The notes: a model not told the origin generated them from the sequence alone. A stretch of 64,000 bases of DNA from Pomacea canaliculata (GCF_003073045.1 NC_037592.1:9018007-9082006), one strand, 5' to 3'. Shown: positions 1 to 14,200, numbered from the stretch's first letter. Numbers and translations are program-made.

Positions 1-3000
1 TGTAACACTTCCTAAAGAAGTTTATTTGTTCTGTAATAGTTTTTAACAGAACCTTCGTATGGTACCTGCTCGATATCTCTAAAAAAAAAATCCATTTAAA
101 TAGTTCTTGATTGTTCTAAAAAATCCCATTTAAACAGTTTTGCAGGTGCTATAATTTTAGTCAATGAAGGCACCATACCAGCAGTTCCAAGCACAGGACA
201 ATAAGCAAGCTCTTTCTATTTATGTCACCGAATCTTTTAAGGCTGATCCCGAGTGAAGAAATACTCTTTCCTCAAAAACTTTAGTTAACTCTTGCTTACA
301 TGTTTGCTCAAATGAGTAGGAGTGGGAGAGAGATGCGGAACAAAGGAGGAGAAGGAAGACTCGGGGAGATATATTGTGGGTTTCATAAAACAGACCTTTA
401 GAAAAAGCGGGTAGATACTGCGACCATAGCCCGCATGAGCAGCAATAAAACACGGCTATACAGGACACACTGCAGAGTTTTTAATGATGCAGGAAACAGA
501 GAGAGAAGGACACAAACAAGAAGACGGATTTAATGATTCAGTACCTTCTGAACTTTAAAACTCAGTAAGCCACTCTCATCAGATTAATAGCACATCAAGC
601 AACAACATAAAAACCGCTGGGGTTTTTTTTCGGCCATCAAGCTGTAATACGTGTTTGGATAAACCCTCGGTACAGTGACGTCACGCAAGGACATCGTAAA
701 GCAGTCCTGACGTAAGCAGCAGATCCCTGTTCAGGGTGGAGACTTGTCGGGTTAGAATCTTTTGTTCATTGCGATGTAAGTCGACGGAACAGCTGCGGGG
801 GCGCGTTGGGACAGCAAGGTCGGTAGAAGAGCGCGGAGGGCGTACAGACTGCCAGCTCCTCCCGCTCTACTGGAAAAGTTGGAGTAGGAGGGATGCTTGT
901 TGACGTTAATGTCACGTGGTATGCCGTGGATGTTGTCCTTTCTCACGCGCCGCACGACGTTTCACTCCCTGCGCATGTACCGTGACGTATGCGCGTGGAT
1001 GTCGGTTCTTTATCACCGGTCACCGCGTGCACGCGCTGACCTATTCACAATTATTTGTTGTTGTTGTCGCTTTTTCTCCTTGTTATTTCCTGCTCAGTTA
1101 CCAGAATGCCGAGTCCAGTCGCTAAACACTTCTGCTGCGGCTAAATAAATCTTCAATCAGTCTTACTGGGTGGCGCTGTCACTTTACGGCTCGTGTGGCT
1201 GTTCACTTTTATTTTCTTTTCAGAGTTAAAAAAAAAAAAATCAACGTCCGAAGGCGGTGAACATTCTCTTTATTGCCAACCCCCTTTACCCTGTATAAAT
1301 TTTAAAATGCTTGGGCACGCGCGCACACACACAGACATGCATGTTCGCACAGCTGTTGCAGGCTCATAGAAAGTTTTTGCATATACATATTTATTTAACA
1401 ACACATACAAATATTCCAAAATAAAACTTAAGCTTTTCTGCTAAAAGTATTTCTTATTCGTAATCCGTCTGTGAACTTAAAATTTTTTAGTGGGAGACGA
1501 TGCCTTGTGCATGATTAAGAAAGGTTATACTTTCATACTTTTTATTTGTTGTTTTAATTATTTATGATTTTGTTTTGGAAGTTGTTGTTTTTCCTTCGAA
1601 TGTCAAACACTCGTCACTTACCCTGATGTGCCTCAAAGCTAAAATGAGTGCACAGACTTTTTTTAAAACTCAGTGAGTGGATTTAATATATTAAAAATAC
1701 ACATTTCCCGATCTGTACAAAAGTTTGTTTGGTTCCAGACAGAGGCTGTTGAACATGGTGGTTCTCATACAGAAAGAGATAAAAACAACCTCAGTTCCAG
1801 TAAAATTATCAACATCTGTTTAACATATTCTTAAAGCTCTTCCCTACGTGGACTTTTCAAAAACCCAAAATAAGAATGAAAAGTGACAAGAGATTTTTTT
1901 TGTAATATTTTTATAACAGATGCATACCTTGCTATTCTGCAAGCAACTTTTCATTGTTGTCTCGAGGTTACATTGAAACCTTTGCTTTCTCGGAGTTTCC
2001 TTATCATCCTTTCAAACTACTTCCTCTTTTCCTTACACCAAACATGGATCGACACGGATAGAATGAAGATTGTAAGCTAGTGTAGGTTGAAAAACAGGAA
2101 GAAAATGGAATTAAAAATTACATCTCCATGAGTCATATCCTGTTTGTATAGCTGTTTGCCCGGTTTACTGCAATAATGAAGTCCTTTAAAAAGAATCCAC
2201 ATTTTGCAGTCGGGTCCTTGCGGTCAAGTCTCGTAGAAACACCTCGTGGGCACAAAGAACCTGTCATCCATGTCCACGTGGACACGCTAGTCCTGTCGCC
2301 CGGCCCACCAATCAGATAAATGCCTCGCGCACACGTGCAAGAACGCGTGCAGGGTCCCCCAGAACGTGCCTTTCTCAGGCAAGGGTGCGTGCCCGGAGGA
2401 TGCTGTGGAGACCCGTTCGCCCCTACCTCACCTCCGATAGGGGATTGTTGTGTGCAGGTAGGGGTAGGGGTTGCCCTCGCTGAACCCAACGACTGGTGTT
2501 GGCTATGTCTTTGTACAGGTCAACACGAGGGTTTAAGATGGTGTGTGTTATTTTTTATTGGCGGAGGCAAACTCCAAATGATATATGCTTTGTTTTTAAG
2601 AGCAATGGCTGGACATTTGTTATGAGGGACTGACATCAAGGGGGGTTTGTAGCATGATAAAGAAGAAGAAGTAGGGGGAGGAAATTTATGACAGTTGAAT
2701 TAATTGTTGTCTCACCTTGAACCCTCAACACTGATGCATTGTTTTAAGACAGTCATCTCAATCTTACACTAATAATCATCTCACTCTCCACCAATTCAAA
2801 AACTAAGATAAATGAATAGACATATCGGCAGATAAGCCAACTCACACACACGCACACACACACACTCACGCACCGTCGGCTCTATACCCGGGCCATGTGA
2901 GGACAAAGGACTGGGCGTTGCCTCCTCTCTGATGTGCGCAGGGCTGCAGCCTGTGCAGTGACCGTTAGCAGCCACGCCCCGTCAACTGAATTACAGTTGC

Positions 3001-3950
3001 CGGTAACACAAACCAGTAATTATTCCCCCACCCATTACTAAAAAAAGCAAAAAGAGCAAACTTTACGAGCGGCTGTTGTCATTACTACACAAAACGAAAC
3101 CAAAAGAAGTAAATTAATAAATAAAATAAAGCAACTTCATTTGATGTGAATGAGACAAGGGAGGAAACAGTGCTATTGTCTGTATTTCTAGGGTTCCTCC
3201 AACCCACTTTAACAAATAATAATGTTTACATTACAGATTTCAGTTGTTTTTTTTAAAGACACTAAATTGTTTGAAATGTGACATCACAGAAAGAAGAGAA
3301 GGAAGCATTAAACAAGCAAGCGAATGACTGAGCGAGGGAACAAATGACTGAATGAAAGAAAGAACCTTTGTAGGGTGAGTCGGAAAACAACCTTTCTCCT
3401 TAGGATCGAAGGTCGTAATTCTCCAGAATAATGTTGAAGCAGCTTGAGATAAACCTAGCTCTGAGCATGGGGTAGTAAGGGGTGTGGAGGGTGGGTGTAG
3501 GAGGAGGGGAGGACTTTGGAAAGCAGGGTATTGAAGCAGGCTGTGCGGGTGGAACAGCTGAGAAATGGTAAGCAAGGGAGGCCGGTTGGGAGTGGGGTGG
3601 GGGTACTGTAGCAGCTGAGCATTGAACAAGGGCAGCAGGCGCAGAATAAGTAATGTTTGAATCCCTTGAACATGAGAACAACTTGTATGCCAGATTGTGT
3701 TTGTCCATCTTGTCACATTATCTCGTCATACTATGCAAACCATGTAGTTGCCCTTGGCGAGGGTAGAACTATAACATAGCAGGTCTCTGGGTGATTTCTA
3801 CTCAGCCCTGATGGGTCATATCTATCCTTCGTCGGTTTGGTAATCTTCTGTGTAGTAGTTGGTGATTGCAGTACAGATGATCCTGGCTATCCCGTTATCG
3901 GTTCTTTCAAAGATCTGTGGTAAGTTTCTCGCAATTTTGCGGCTCATGTT
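1..3950. other. Intergenic, no gene recognised
   Basis: I see no open frame with protein-like composition, recognisable motif or consistent splice sites on either strand. There are small CA-rich tracts near 1.32 and 2.84 kb. A full CRE-type octamer TGACGTCA lies at 676-683 and a CCGTGACGTATGCG motif near 980. These could be regulatory but have no gene attached. The longer frames here (for example near 2.3 and 3.3 kb) have low-complexity or biased compositions. Confidence 0.5.
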
Positions 3951-4252
3951 CATCACAGACCTGTTATTGCTCAATCTCGTGAGGCTACACTTACGTGTCC
4001 CTCTAAGAAGTTAGCACCGATGTAAGAAGGATCGACAAGCTTCTTAGGAGGCGAAGGTGTAGTTCATTATCGCGACTAACCAGATAAATCACTCCAGCAA
4101 CTAAGAACGGCCATGCACCACCTACCACCGGATGAAGAAAGCTATCAATCTTCCAGTCCTTACAGTGTCCCGACCGGGTGAGGTTTCCCCATGATGACTC
4201 AAAGTAAGCCGCAGGCTCCACTCCTGCTGGTGCCCCTCCGTCAAATCCTCTT
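3951..4252 (-). pseudogene. 18S rRNA-derived fragment (3' domain), diverged
   Basis: Read on the minus strand, this stretch follows the universally conserved 3' half of eukaryotic small-subunit rRNA in order. It starts with GATTTGACGGAGGGGCACCA, then GGAGTGGAGCCTGCGGCTTA, GGGAAACCTCACCCGG and GGTGGTGCATGGCCGTTCTTAG. It continues with GATTTATCTGGTTA, AACTTCTTAGAGGGACA and ends in GAGATTGAGCAATAACAGG followed by TCTGTGATG. Many bases differ from the rRNA consensus, the helix between the last two blocks is altered, and both ends stop abruptly. It is therefore a decayed genomic copy, not a working rRNA gene. A GGGCACCACCA motif is partly repeated just upstream (4251-4264), so the boundary may be rearranged. 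Recognition is from memory of the 18S sequence. Confidence 0.8.
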
Positions 4253-4264
4253 GGTGGTGCCCTT

Positions 4265-7200
4265 ACATGCAATTACCATAACTCAGTATTGACCTATGGC
4301 TTGGGGCACTTTATGGTAGGATAAAAAATATTGGATTTGCAGGTCAAGTCTTTCTATTGCAGGTGGTAAGGATGTCAAAGATTTCATGCAATCCGGACTA
4401 ACATAGATGCTGGGCGGAAGAGAAATAAAGACCATTGTCGTGAAGAATATGTTTTGGTACTGCGCACTTTTTTTTAAAAAATCACTGAAGCATTTTGTCC
4501 TCTCAGCAGGGCACTACCACTTCAAAGAAGAGCAGTTAATCGAGAACATTTTTATCAGAAGAGGGTACTTCATGTCTACACAATACCAACAACCCACCCG
4601 ACTCAAAAGGGATCCATCAAAGTCTTGCAACCTTTAGAGGAAAGATGAACAGGGTTATCCGTTTCTCTCTGATGACCAATTAAAAAAAAACACCTGGAGT
4701 TTAAAGACAGCTCATACAACCGTTATGTTAAAAGTCGTTGAAGCAGCCTCAGAAGGGAGACAAATAAAACAAAATCGTTTTTCATCGTTAGTTTTTGGTA
4801 GGAAAGGTGAGTGAAAGGCGGGTGAGTGGCGGCTCCGGGGACACAAGACTAGGTCGGTGCCGCTGTCCACCTGACTCGTGCAACCCCGCGTGCGGCCGAC
4901 GGATGGTTCCGAACAATGAGGAGCCAGAGAGGGTCTGTGTGAAGAACTACCTGCTCTCTCGCAGAACCTTCTCTTTGTCGGCAGTCAACCGGAGGTTGCC
5001 GACGACAGCAGCAGATCAGCGGAGAGGTTTTGTTTCCACCTCTGTGCCCAATAGGTGTCTGGCGTATTCCCTTTCGTTTTATCAGAGTTAATGGAGAGTT
5101 AAAAGACCGGGACTGGATTGTGGAAGGGAGGCAACAAACGACTATTTTGTTCTGAGGACTCTTTGATCTTCTCAAAGTGGATTATGTTTGCTTGACATTT
5201 GTCTTTGGATCCCCCTCCGACCCCCCGACACGTTGTTTGCCGAAATGGCAGAGGGCGTGGACTTAAATAGGTCTGTGTGTGTGCTCGCGCGAGTGTTCGT
5301 GTGTGTCTGTTTGTGTCTATGTCCATTTTTGAAAGAATTGTGTGTACATAAACGGGAGTGAGATAGGGAGATACAGTTTCTCCTACACTATTTCAGTTCC
5401 CCTCTTCCAGTTCCTTTACTACACACATACAACAGATCCACTCCTCGCCTTGCCCCTCATCATCAGTTGCTCTGTCGCTAAGGAGGCGGCGAGCGTTTCT
5501 TGCGCTGGGCTGTCGTCTGCTGTTTCCCACACCCGACGACAAGGGATGCACGTGACCTGCTCTTCACGGCGCACGCGCCCAGTGCGGCTCATAGCAGCCA
5601 TTACACGTTGGTGTTGACAGATCTATATTCCATGGCTGGGTGGGGCAGGGCAGGAGCAGTGTGCAGGAAATACACCCAGGAGGCTGTAGTGTTTTCAGGC
5701 GAAAATTTTCATTGGGATTGTTATTGTACGAACTTGTCAATCTTCAGCGCGAACATCCATGACAAGTTTTACCACGAACCTGTCGATCCGTATTAATTTT
5801 TAGTTCGCTCTTCCATGTCGATCTTTGGGAGAATAACTGTGTATTTTTTAAAAGAGCATTCCTTATTCATATTTATTTTAAACATTATGGGTTTAGGTTT
5901 CCAGGTTCACCATCAGCTGTTAGACGCGATTGACAGTAATAATAATTGGCCATGGCCATGATTTTTGAATTTTATTTATTCTACTGTTGTCTGTCCTATC
6001 TACTATTTTATGTTTTAATGTCCTCCCCACCTAAACTGTATGCTTCGTTGTAAAAGAATAAAATTAATTGGAACATTTGTTATCCTCGTGGAAATTTATC
6101 ATCATCATAATAAGTGCGGACAGTAAATCCAGAGAAATGAACGAACGATAAAATGTTAAGCCAAGTACACCCGACTTGTCATAGTTTTAGAAGAAAAGAA
6201 ATCGTATTAAGCATGTAAGCATTTCGCGCAAATATATAATCATATATACATATGTATAGACTCTCGTGCGAGCACACGCGCGCGCTCATACATTCACAGA
6301 TACGCAGACAGACCGACAGAGATACATGTAGAACGAAAAAAGATCGATAGACAGCTAGAGAGATGGAGAGAAAGAGAATTCCCAGCGAGCTCTTGAAGTC
6401 AAAACGAGACTACAGAAACGGTGGAGCGTGTGTCTGTGTGAGGTTCTCACGAGCCGTTGAGATTACGTCAGGTGATACAGTCAGTTGCAGCCGCCGTCTC
6501 TCCACCCGCACAGCGTCCCTGCGCGTGCGCACTCGGTCGGCCACCGCTCGCAGGTGAAAAGGCTTTTTGATGTTGATGGCCAGGCGATTAGATAAAGTAA
6601 TTAAGACACGACTGATCGAAGGCAGCAGCCCAACTTTCCCACCGGAAAGTTTTAACCTCCAATGAATACAGGGTAGACCTTTTAAACTTTCGTTGACAAC
6701 TCCTCAAGAGCTTCTTAAAAGGCCGTGAATAGCTTTTGAAACTCTGTCGCGGCCTCGTGTACCCAGGTCGCTGGGTCAAGGTTACGCTTGTAATCACAAA
6801 CGAGGGTTGGCGCCGAGTGTCATAAGCTCGTATCTGGATGTTTTGTTACGGTGTTCCTTTCTTTCATTTCTCTGTCACTGAGTATTTTGTTTTGTTTTTG
6901 TTTCTTACTTTTTTGAAAAAATCCGTTGTTTTGGAAGGTTCTTTCTTTGAATTCTTAATTTCTCGTCTACTTTTTTTTTAAATATTTTAAAAATCTTTTA
7001 TTTGGCTGTTTTTTCTCACTATATTCTTCTCTCTGTCTATCTAATTGAGAATACGATTGCCGCATACGATTTCTGTCTGGCATAGAATGATTTTCAAAAG
7101 ACGATAGACTCAATATTTCGGCGACTTGGAGTTATCTCCAAGATTGAAAAAAAAAAAACTTCTTTGCCAAACCTTTTATTTCTTTTCTTGTTGTGAGCAG

Positions 7201-8155
7201 TCAGGTAGCGGACTCCTGTCTTAACTGTTCGATTAACCAGAAACTTGATCAGTGGTGTGATGTTTAACACATTTACGGCGATCGGGAGGTTTGTCAAGCT
7301 GGTTTGGTTGGGTCCTGCACAAGAATTAGTCCCATGTTTTCAGGCAATTTTATCTCATAATCTCGTTTTCCAAAATTAAATGGTGCATTGAATTACTACA
7401 GTTTGTCTACCGAACCCAAATTTGTGTTCTCGTGAATATGGCTGTGACACATAGAATCTTTAGGATTCTGTAAATTGTTTATTTGTGCTTTATTATTTTT
7501 TTTTCCTCTTCCAATTTTTTTTTTTAATGAAAGAGGGTAAGGAAAAAAAACAATCAATGGCGATCTGTTAACCAACGGACGGGCCTAGAAGAGGTCAGGT
7601 GTGTGAGGTGTGTGCAGACGTACCTGCAGCAGGCAAGGTGATTTGCACAATCTGTTACATTTCCGTCTGATAACACCTTTCCCGTTCACAGGCACGAGTC
7701 CGTCCACCACGTGCGGCATGTGTCACTCCAGGAAAACCAAGATGTTGTGCCTAGAAAATCGTAGACGAGGCTGAAGGTCGCACAAATATCAAAAACTTGC
7801 GACAGTTGTGGATCCGCCCAGCCAGCCAGCCAGCCGAACAATGGATGTGCAGTTACAATGAACCCCCTGCCTGAGAGTACACGTCGCCTCGCGCTCAGCA
7901 CGCCATGCGTTCCCACGCTACTGTGAGCGACAGCAGACGACAGTCGGGCTATATTCGTGCCACAGGTATCACTCCGCTCGCAAATTCCTACTATTTCACC
8001 AAAACTATACTTCAACCATAAAATAATATAATAATCAAATTTCATGTTGGTGGTAAAATTTTATTTTTTACTGACGTCTTGTTGAAGTTTGTGACTGAAA
8101 TAAATAGAACTACTTTTCGCGGAATGGTCATTTAGAAGTGAGGCGGTCCCAGGGG
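4265..8155. other. Intergenic, no gene recognised
   Basis: No supportable coding exon or RNA gene is visible. An AATAAA at about 6057 after an AT-rich stretch could be a plus-strand poly(A) signal, but I cannot find the gene that would use it. A short alternating TA/CA-rich stretch lies around 6230-6310, and a (CCAG)n tract near 7.82 kb. Confidence 0.4.
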
Positions 8156-8159
8156 AAAT

Positions 8160-8195
8160 TATAAAATCCGGTTGCATTCGCGCGAAGTTTCATTC
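8160..8195 (+). promoter_or_regulatory. Candidate core promoter: TATA box plus initiator
   Basis: TATAAAAT at 8160-8167 is followed 32 bases later by TTTCATTC, whose A (8192) fits the metazoan initiator. This is the normal TATA-to-start spacing. A GC-richer leader of about 108 bases follows, then an ATG at 8300 with a splice donor right behind it. The sequence shows the motifs and spacing; promoter activity is inference. Confidence 0.55.
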
Positions 8196-8299
8196 AACGA
8201 CAGGAAAGAGCTACGAGGCCGTTAGCAACGCCCACATCTGGAAACATCTTGTACCTGAGCCGTGATCAGGAATACTGTTTCTCTCATCACCTCGACATA

Positions 8300-11200
8300 A
8301 TGAAGGTGAGCTTGTTTATTTTGACGACAGGGAGCACAGCAGGGTTGTCGTTGCTGTTGTTGTTGTTGACGCTGGCGGTGATCTGTTGACGACAGCGCTG
8401 GTGTGCGTGTATGTTCTTGTTAGCCGTTAGTGTGTCATGCTTGTACATGGCGTGGGACGTGTGTTGTCGCCAGGCTGTAGTGAAGTACACAACAAATCGT
8501 CTTGTCTGTCGGTAACATATGGTTTGGTCTAGCCTGGCTGTGTTTGTTCAGATTATCAGTCATCGTCGCTGGCTGGTCAGTCGATGCGGATTTTATCCTG
8601 GTCCAGTCGATGTTTTCCTCAGAACCTGTTATTGTCAACATTTTAGGGTTTTTTTTCTGATAGTTTTTGAAACCAAACTGGAATCGAATATCGTTATGAT
8701 ACAGTCAGTATTCAAACAGACAACGATGCACTTTGGATCACTGCCGAGGGTGGAATGTTTTGAATACAATACAAGCATATGGTACACGTATCTAATCGAC
8801 TGAACAGAAAAATAAAAGCCAGATTCACCGCTCACAACAAAACAAAACATGTTTATAAGAATCATTGCAGAGCCGGGGAAAGATTTATTGATCGAAGATC
8901 GATCGAGTAACTTTCATTTTTGCAGGCTGTGTGGCTGAGCAGGAGGTTGGTTGTGTTGATGTGAAACATATGGTACAGCGGTACTCCCAGTCCACACACC
9001 CCGGAACTGGGTCGAGGAAGTAGGGTGACAGCTTAGTGTATGTTTAGTAAAGCACTCGACAGCTGTACTAGACACAGCCGACACTGTTGTGATAGCTCTT
9101 GATGGCAGTCGTTGCTCCATCATGCCGTCTCCAGTTCAGCCTCATACTGTGTCATCGTGACACACTTTCCGGTGAATGAACGACGGGGTGATGTCATCGT
9201 GCTCCCGCTCTTTAGGATTTCTCACGTGACACCGTGCGTGGTAAGGACTGACTTGTCCTAGCATATGGACCTGCAAGCAACACTTGTGTCTGCATCATAA
9301 CCATCATCCATGTTGTAGATGTATTGTTCATGCTGAACTGCTTTGTATCTCAGAGCATTACTGACGAGTTTGTTTTCCTCGTCGCTTAAAAAAAAGGTGA
9401 AAGGTTAATGACCACGGTGGGGTTATGTTTATAATGGTTCTACCTATTAACATTGAAGTCTTTGCGCAGAGAAGTAGAATATAACATTCTTGGTAAGAAT
9501 AACAATCAATCGGGTATTATTTTTTTAAATATTGATTTCCAAGGAATTTTTCTAATATCGATTTTAAAATAATTTGAAAATACCGATATGTCATCCAACA
9601 TATGGAGCAACATAAAACTGCGAACAACACTCCTAGCATCGTAAGGGAGGAACAATCTGATATTCAACATTTTTGCTTACCTGCTTTCAAACAAAAGTCA
9701 GCAGGTAGATGCAGGAGAGGATGTTAGTACACCGTGTATAAAGGCTTTGATGTGTAAGACCGCGTTAAATATTCCTTCTTCCGCTGGCCACACACGTCAA
9801 CTCACATCCTTTCCTCCATCACTCCACCAACTTGTGATGTGTTAAATTAGGTGAACCGAAACCCCAGGAAGAGGAAATAAAAGCACGTGTGGCCTTGTGG
9901 CAAAACACCTACAGGAATCCTCGTCAGCACCTGCCTCGAAAGCCTCCACCTGGAGGTGCCTGTGCGTGTCGGGTACATCATATCTTTGACGTGCGCGCGT
10001 CTGAAAAGAGGCCGGGTGCAGTGACCCGTTCAGCTCTCTGTCTCTATGTCTCCTCCCCATTCGGTCACAATTTGTCGTCAAACGACCTCTGAAAAGAAGA
10101 GTGGGGGTGACATTGGAGAGGAAGGGAGGGAATATGATAATACTGTGCACTTCTGATGCTGGAATAGTGTTGTCTGTGTGATGAATGGGGTTGTTGTGAA
10201 GATCCTTATCACACAACACCACAACCTCCGCGTAATGTTCCCTCGTTCAACAGCATCCGGTGACATTTGAATTCATCCGAGCGCGTGATGCACAAATGAG
10301 GCTATCCGCTGACAGGCTGACTGGCTTTCCCCAGCCCTCAGATACATAGGCTACTGGCCTGACCTCAACCTTTTGACACACCTTCCTGCCAGTGATTACA
10401 TACAGAAAGAGGTCTCTCTCTCCCCTCGTCCAAGCCCCTTCTCTCGTGTAGCTGGTATTTGTCTCCCACGATGAACTTTGCTGTGCGAAGACAGGACTCT
10501 TCTGTTTGTCCTGTACCACAACAGGTGTGTGGGGGAGGCTGTAGGAGTGTTACTGCGCCTACTGGTCGCACTCTGTGACATGTAGACATACAGAAATGCG
10601 AGGGTTTTACGAGCTAACCTAATCTTACCTTCAGCAGCACCGCCAGACAAGGTCCCTGAGGCAATCACATTTCTCGCAACCACCCCTCTCCCTATGTTTT
10701 TAAAAGTTATTTTTGTCAGGTCGTCGCCGCAGGATTTAAATTCATAATAATACATTCCAGAATTCTTTTATGTCTTTTGGGATATTTGTCGTCTGAAAGC
10801 TACGACCTCAACTTACCCCTAACCTTTATCAGGTCACAGTGACACATATTATTTTTATTGATATTTGCCTACTGTTTTTGTGATACATATTCTTCGCTCT
10901 AATAATCCCTACTAGCTTACTAAACATGTAACCTTTAACCTTTTGTAGGGGGATTATAAATGTTCTTTCCTGTGTCACTGGTGAGCGAAGTTTTCTCGCC
11001 GAGGTGTGATCGTTTTTTACCAGTTGTGACTGTTTTTGATGTCATTTCATTTTTGTCTGCTTTGCCGTGATTAACACTCATGGTGGTTTATAGCCTCGTT
11101 TTTTTTTTATTTATTTTTTTTGTCGGAGATGCTTCAAGCTTTACAGAAAGTGTATCCGTGATCTTGAGGCTCTTTCTCTCTCTCTTCTCCTTCTCACCAC

Positions 11201-14200
11201 CCACTCACGTGCATGCAGCCCATTTCGCCGCGCGTGCGTGCATAGTCGTTATATCTGCGTGTCTTTGTTTTTGTGGGAGGTTTGTCCTGTTCAACTCACT
11301 TTCACCCCACTACCTGGCGTCCCCTACCCGGATGGGACAGATGTGACGGACCGTGTCAGGGTGAACACGGAGGAAGGAGTGAGAGCCTCTTCATTCCCTC
11401 ACCCCACCAGACAGGTTCTTCGCCACCAAGCGGTGACGGGCGGGCAACAAGAGATAGGAAGGACTACTGGGTGGCGAAAATGGATGTGGGGAGGGGGAGG
11501 TTGACGGTGACGTCAGAAAGTGGAAGCTACGACCTCAACTTACCTCTAACCTTTATCAGGTCACAGTGACGCATGTATGGATTCGGATGCATCTGCTTCT
11601 GCGGAGAATCTTGAGCGGCTTTACTTGATCTTTGAAAGAAAGAAAAAAAAGGGAGTGGGGAATAAAGAAAGAAAAGAGATGAAGTGGGCGAGAAGAAAGA
11701 CCTCAGGTTGGCAGTTTTTTCTTTCCTTCTCTTGCTCGTGGATAGAAAGGAGACATCAAACATCTCTCAAAGCTCGGGTTTAAGAATGAAAAAGGACCGA
11801 CGAAGGAGAGGTGGGAAGATAGAAAAGTGTGTCTTTGTCCTTCAAACTTCGCCTGGCATGTTTTCACTCGACAACCGACGTTTCAACGGATCTCACAGAA
11901 GGCCATTGTCAGATTGTACGGCCGATGAGAGAGAGAGAGTGTGTGTCTCAATGAACTTCTGTACTGGAGCGGTGAACGTCTATCACTCTTTTCAAAGCGA
12001 GGGCAGGAGATGTGTTCAGAGATGTAGAAGAACTCATATATAATGCATAGGTGAGAGGGAAAGTGGGCTGGGACACACTTCTGATCCCACAGCTGTTTTA
12101 AAGGCGTGTGAAGGCAAAGTGCATTTTCGGGTGCGTACAGGCATAACCGGGTGAGTTCATTAGCAAAAAGTGTTAAAATCGTCAACAGCATGAACATGTC
12201 ATGGATTATAAACGAGAACTGAATGACCCTGTCCAAAATAAAAAAAATTAAAAAAAAAAGTTGTGTTTCAATCTTGTCAGTACACACAGACCCTTAGTAA
12301 GAAATTCGAGGATTATTTTTTTCTAAACATCCAAACGTTTCAATCTATTAATAGATGAGTAATTTTATTAACATTGGTTTCTGTGAGTTTTTCTCATCTC
12401 TCCTGTTTATCAACCTGTCAATCTATGAAGAGCTAACAAAGGCAGCTCTCGCATCTCGCTCAACAGCGCTTGTAACAGATGTTCTTATTTCGCTCCCTTC
12501 CACAGATGGTTCGGTTCTCATCTGGCCACAGACCCTCCCTGACACAAATGGCGGCGCGAAAGCAGTTGCGTAAACACATCCGACGAATCCGCGAGAGGGA
12601 ATACTCCAAGCTTCGCGCTCTTGTGCCTGCAGTGGCCACCAAGAAAAAGGTCACCAAGGTGAGAGTTCAAACACTACTGAAACAAGTTATTCTAAAAAAT
12701 AAAGAAACCTGTTTTGAATCATCAAATTGTAAAATTCTAAATTGCCGAGGATTAAAGACAACACACCAAACACTCACACTGCTCCCTGGTTTATCCTGGG
12801 CGCACTGAGGGACAGAGAGAATGGGGGAAGGAGAGAGAGTAGAATTAACGTATAAAATGTTGTCAGTTTGTATTATATTTTATGTATTGACATGGTTTCA
12901 GGTTCAGGTGATTGAGGAAGCTGTTCGGTATATCGAAGAACTTCACGCAGCCCTGGTTGAGCGATTCAGACAGAAACATGGTGAGTCCTTACTTTCGAAA
13001 TCCGATTTATACACAAGAAATATCACGTATTCATTTAATTTAAAAAAAAAATAAATAAAAATTGGCAAAAACGACGAAAGAAATCAGGAAACAACCTTTA
13101 TACTCCATCAAACAATAAAACTAACTTGTCTTTTTGATAGTAAATTAGCGAAAGGTGAGATACATCTGTTTTATTAAAACATGTGTTACAGTATCCCTTT
13201 ATAATCTTTTGATAAAACCGCTGTTTCTAGCGATATATCAGCTTATGTGTGAGCTTACCACAAGTCTCAACAGTTCGTTAACCCCATCCTTGCTCCCAGA
13301 GCTTTTCTCGGCCTTATAGGCCAGTCGATCACAGCTGCTTAAGCATACCCAGGCCGTGGGAAAATTAGTTTGGAGGAAACAGTTTCAAACGACTGAAACA
13401 TTGATGCCAAACACTCCCTTTTCTTCGCCCATCTTGTCTCGATAGCATTTCCAATCAATGGTACGAGGTGTAATAGTGTGATCGTATTCTGACCATTGTT
13501 CGCCAAGCCATAGTCCGACGCCATGTCGTGTTTTCCCTCCAGCGGTGAAAAGCGCCCTCTGCTCGCTTCACACAGTGGCTTGGGAGAGGGGGAAGGGATC
13601 TGCTCCCCTTCCTTTTTTTTCTTTCCACATTGATCGACATCGTTTGTTTGGCCGTACTGAAACATGGCAGGACAAGAGGTGTTGTGCCTACACTTCTCTG
13701 CCCCGCCCTTTGCCCTCCTGTACTTCCGCCATCTTGCGCGGTTCTCACATGGATCGAGCAGAGAGAGCATTTCAGAAGGCTGGAGTATGTTCCCTTGACA
13801 ACTAGTGAGGACAATAATCAAAATTTAGCAACAGTTAAAAAGAGCAATTAAAACAAGTGTAAGGAAAAAAAAACAACAAACATTTTTTTCAAAAGCCGAG
13901 AGCACACACAGATCGTCAGGCATGTAAGATTTATTTGAATATATTGTATTGTTAACTTTTAATTATAGTTTTAAAACATGGCTTTGTCCAGCTACATTTT
14001 TTTGTTTTGTTAGCTATTCATTACCTTAGAATCGTTAACTCTTGGGGAGGGTTGGTGTCATTTAAATATTTTAGTATCAAACAGGTTTCAGATCGGAAAT
14101 TCTGCACTCCAGGAACACCTGTGTAAGAGAATCGGAGTTAACAAAGGGAGGGGGGGGGCGCTGATATTATGGCATCTTATGAGTGGAGAAGGTGGGGAAG

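Noticed and set aside
13339-13821. Minus-strand frame of 160 aa
   Set aside because: Several overlapping frames of similar length exist on both strands here and none looks protein-like.
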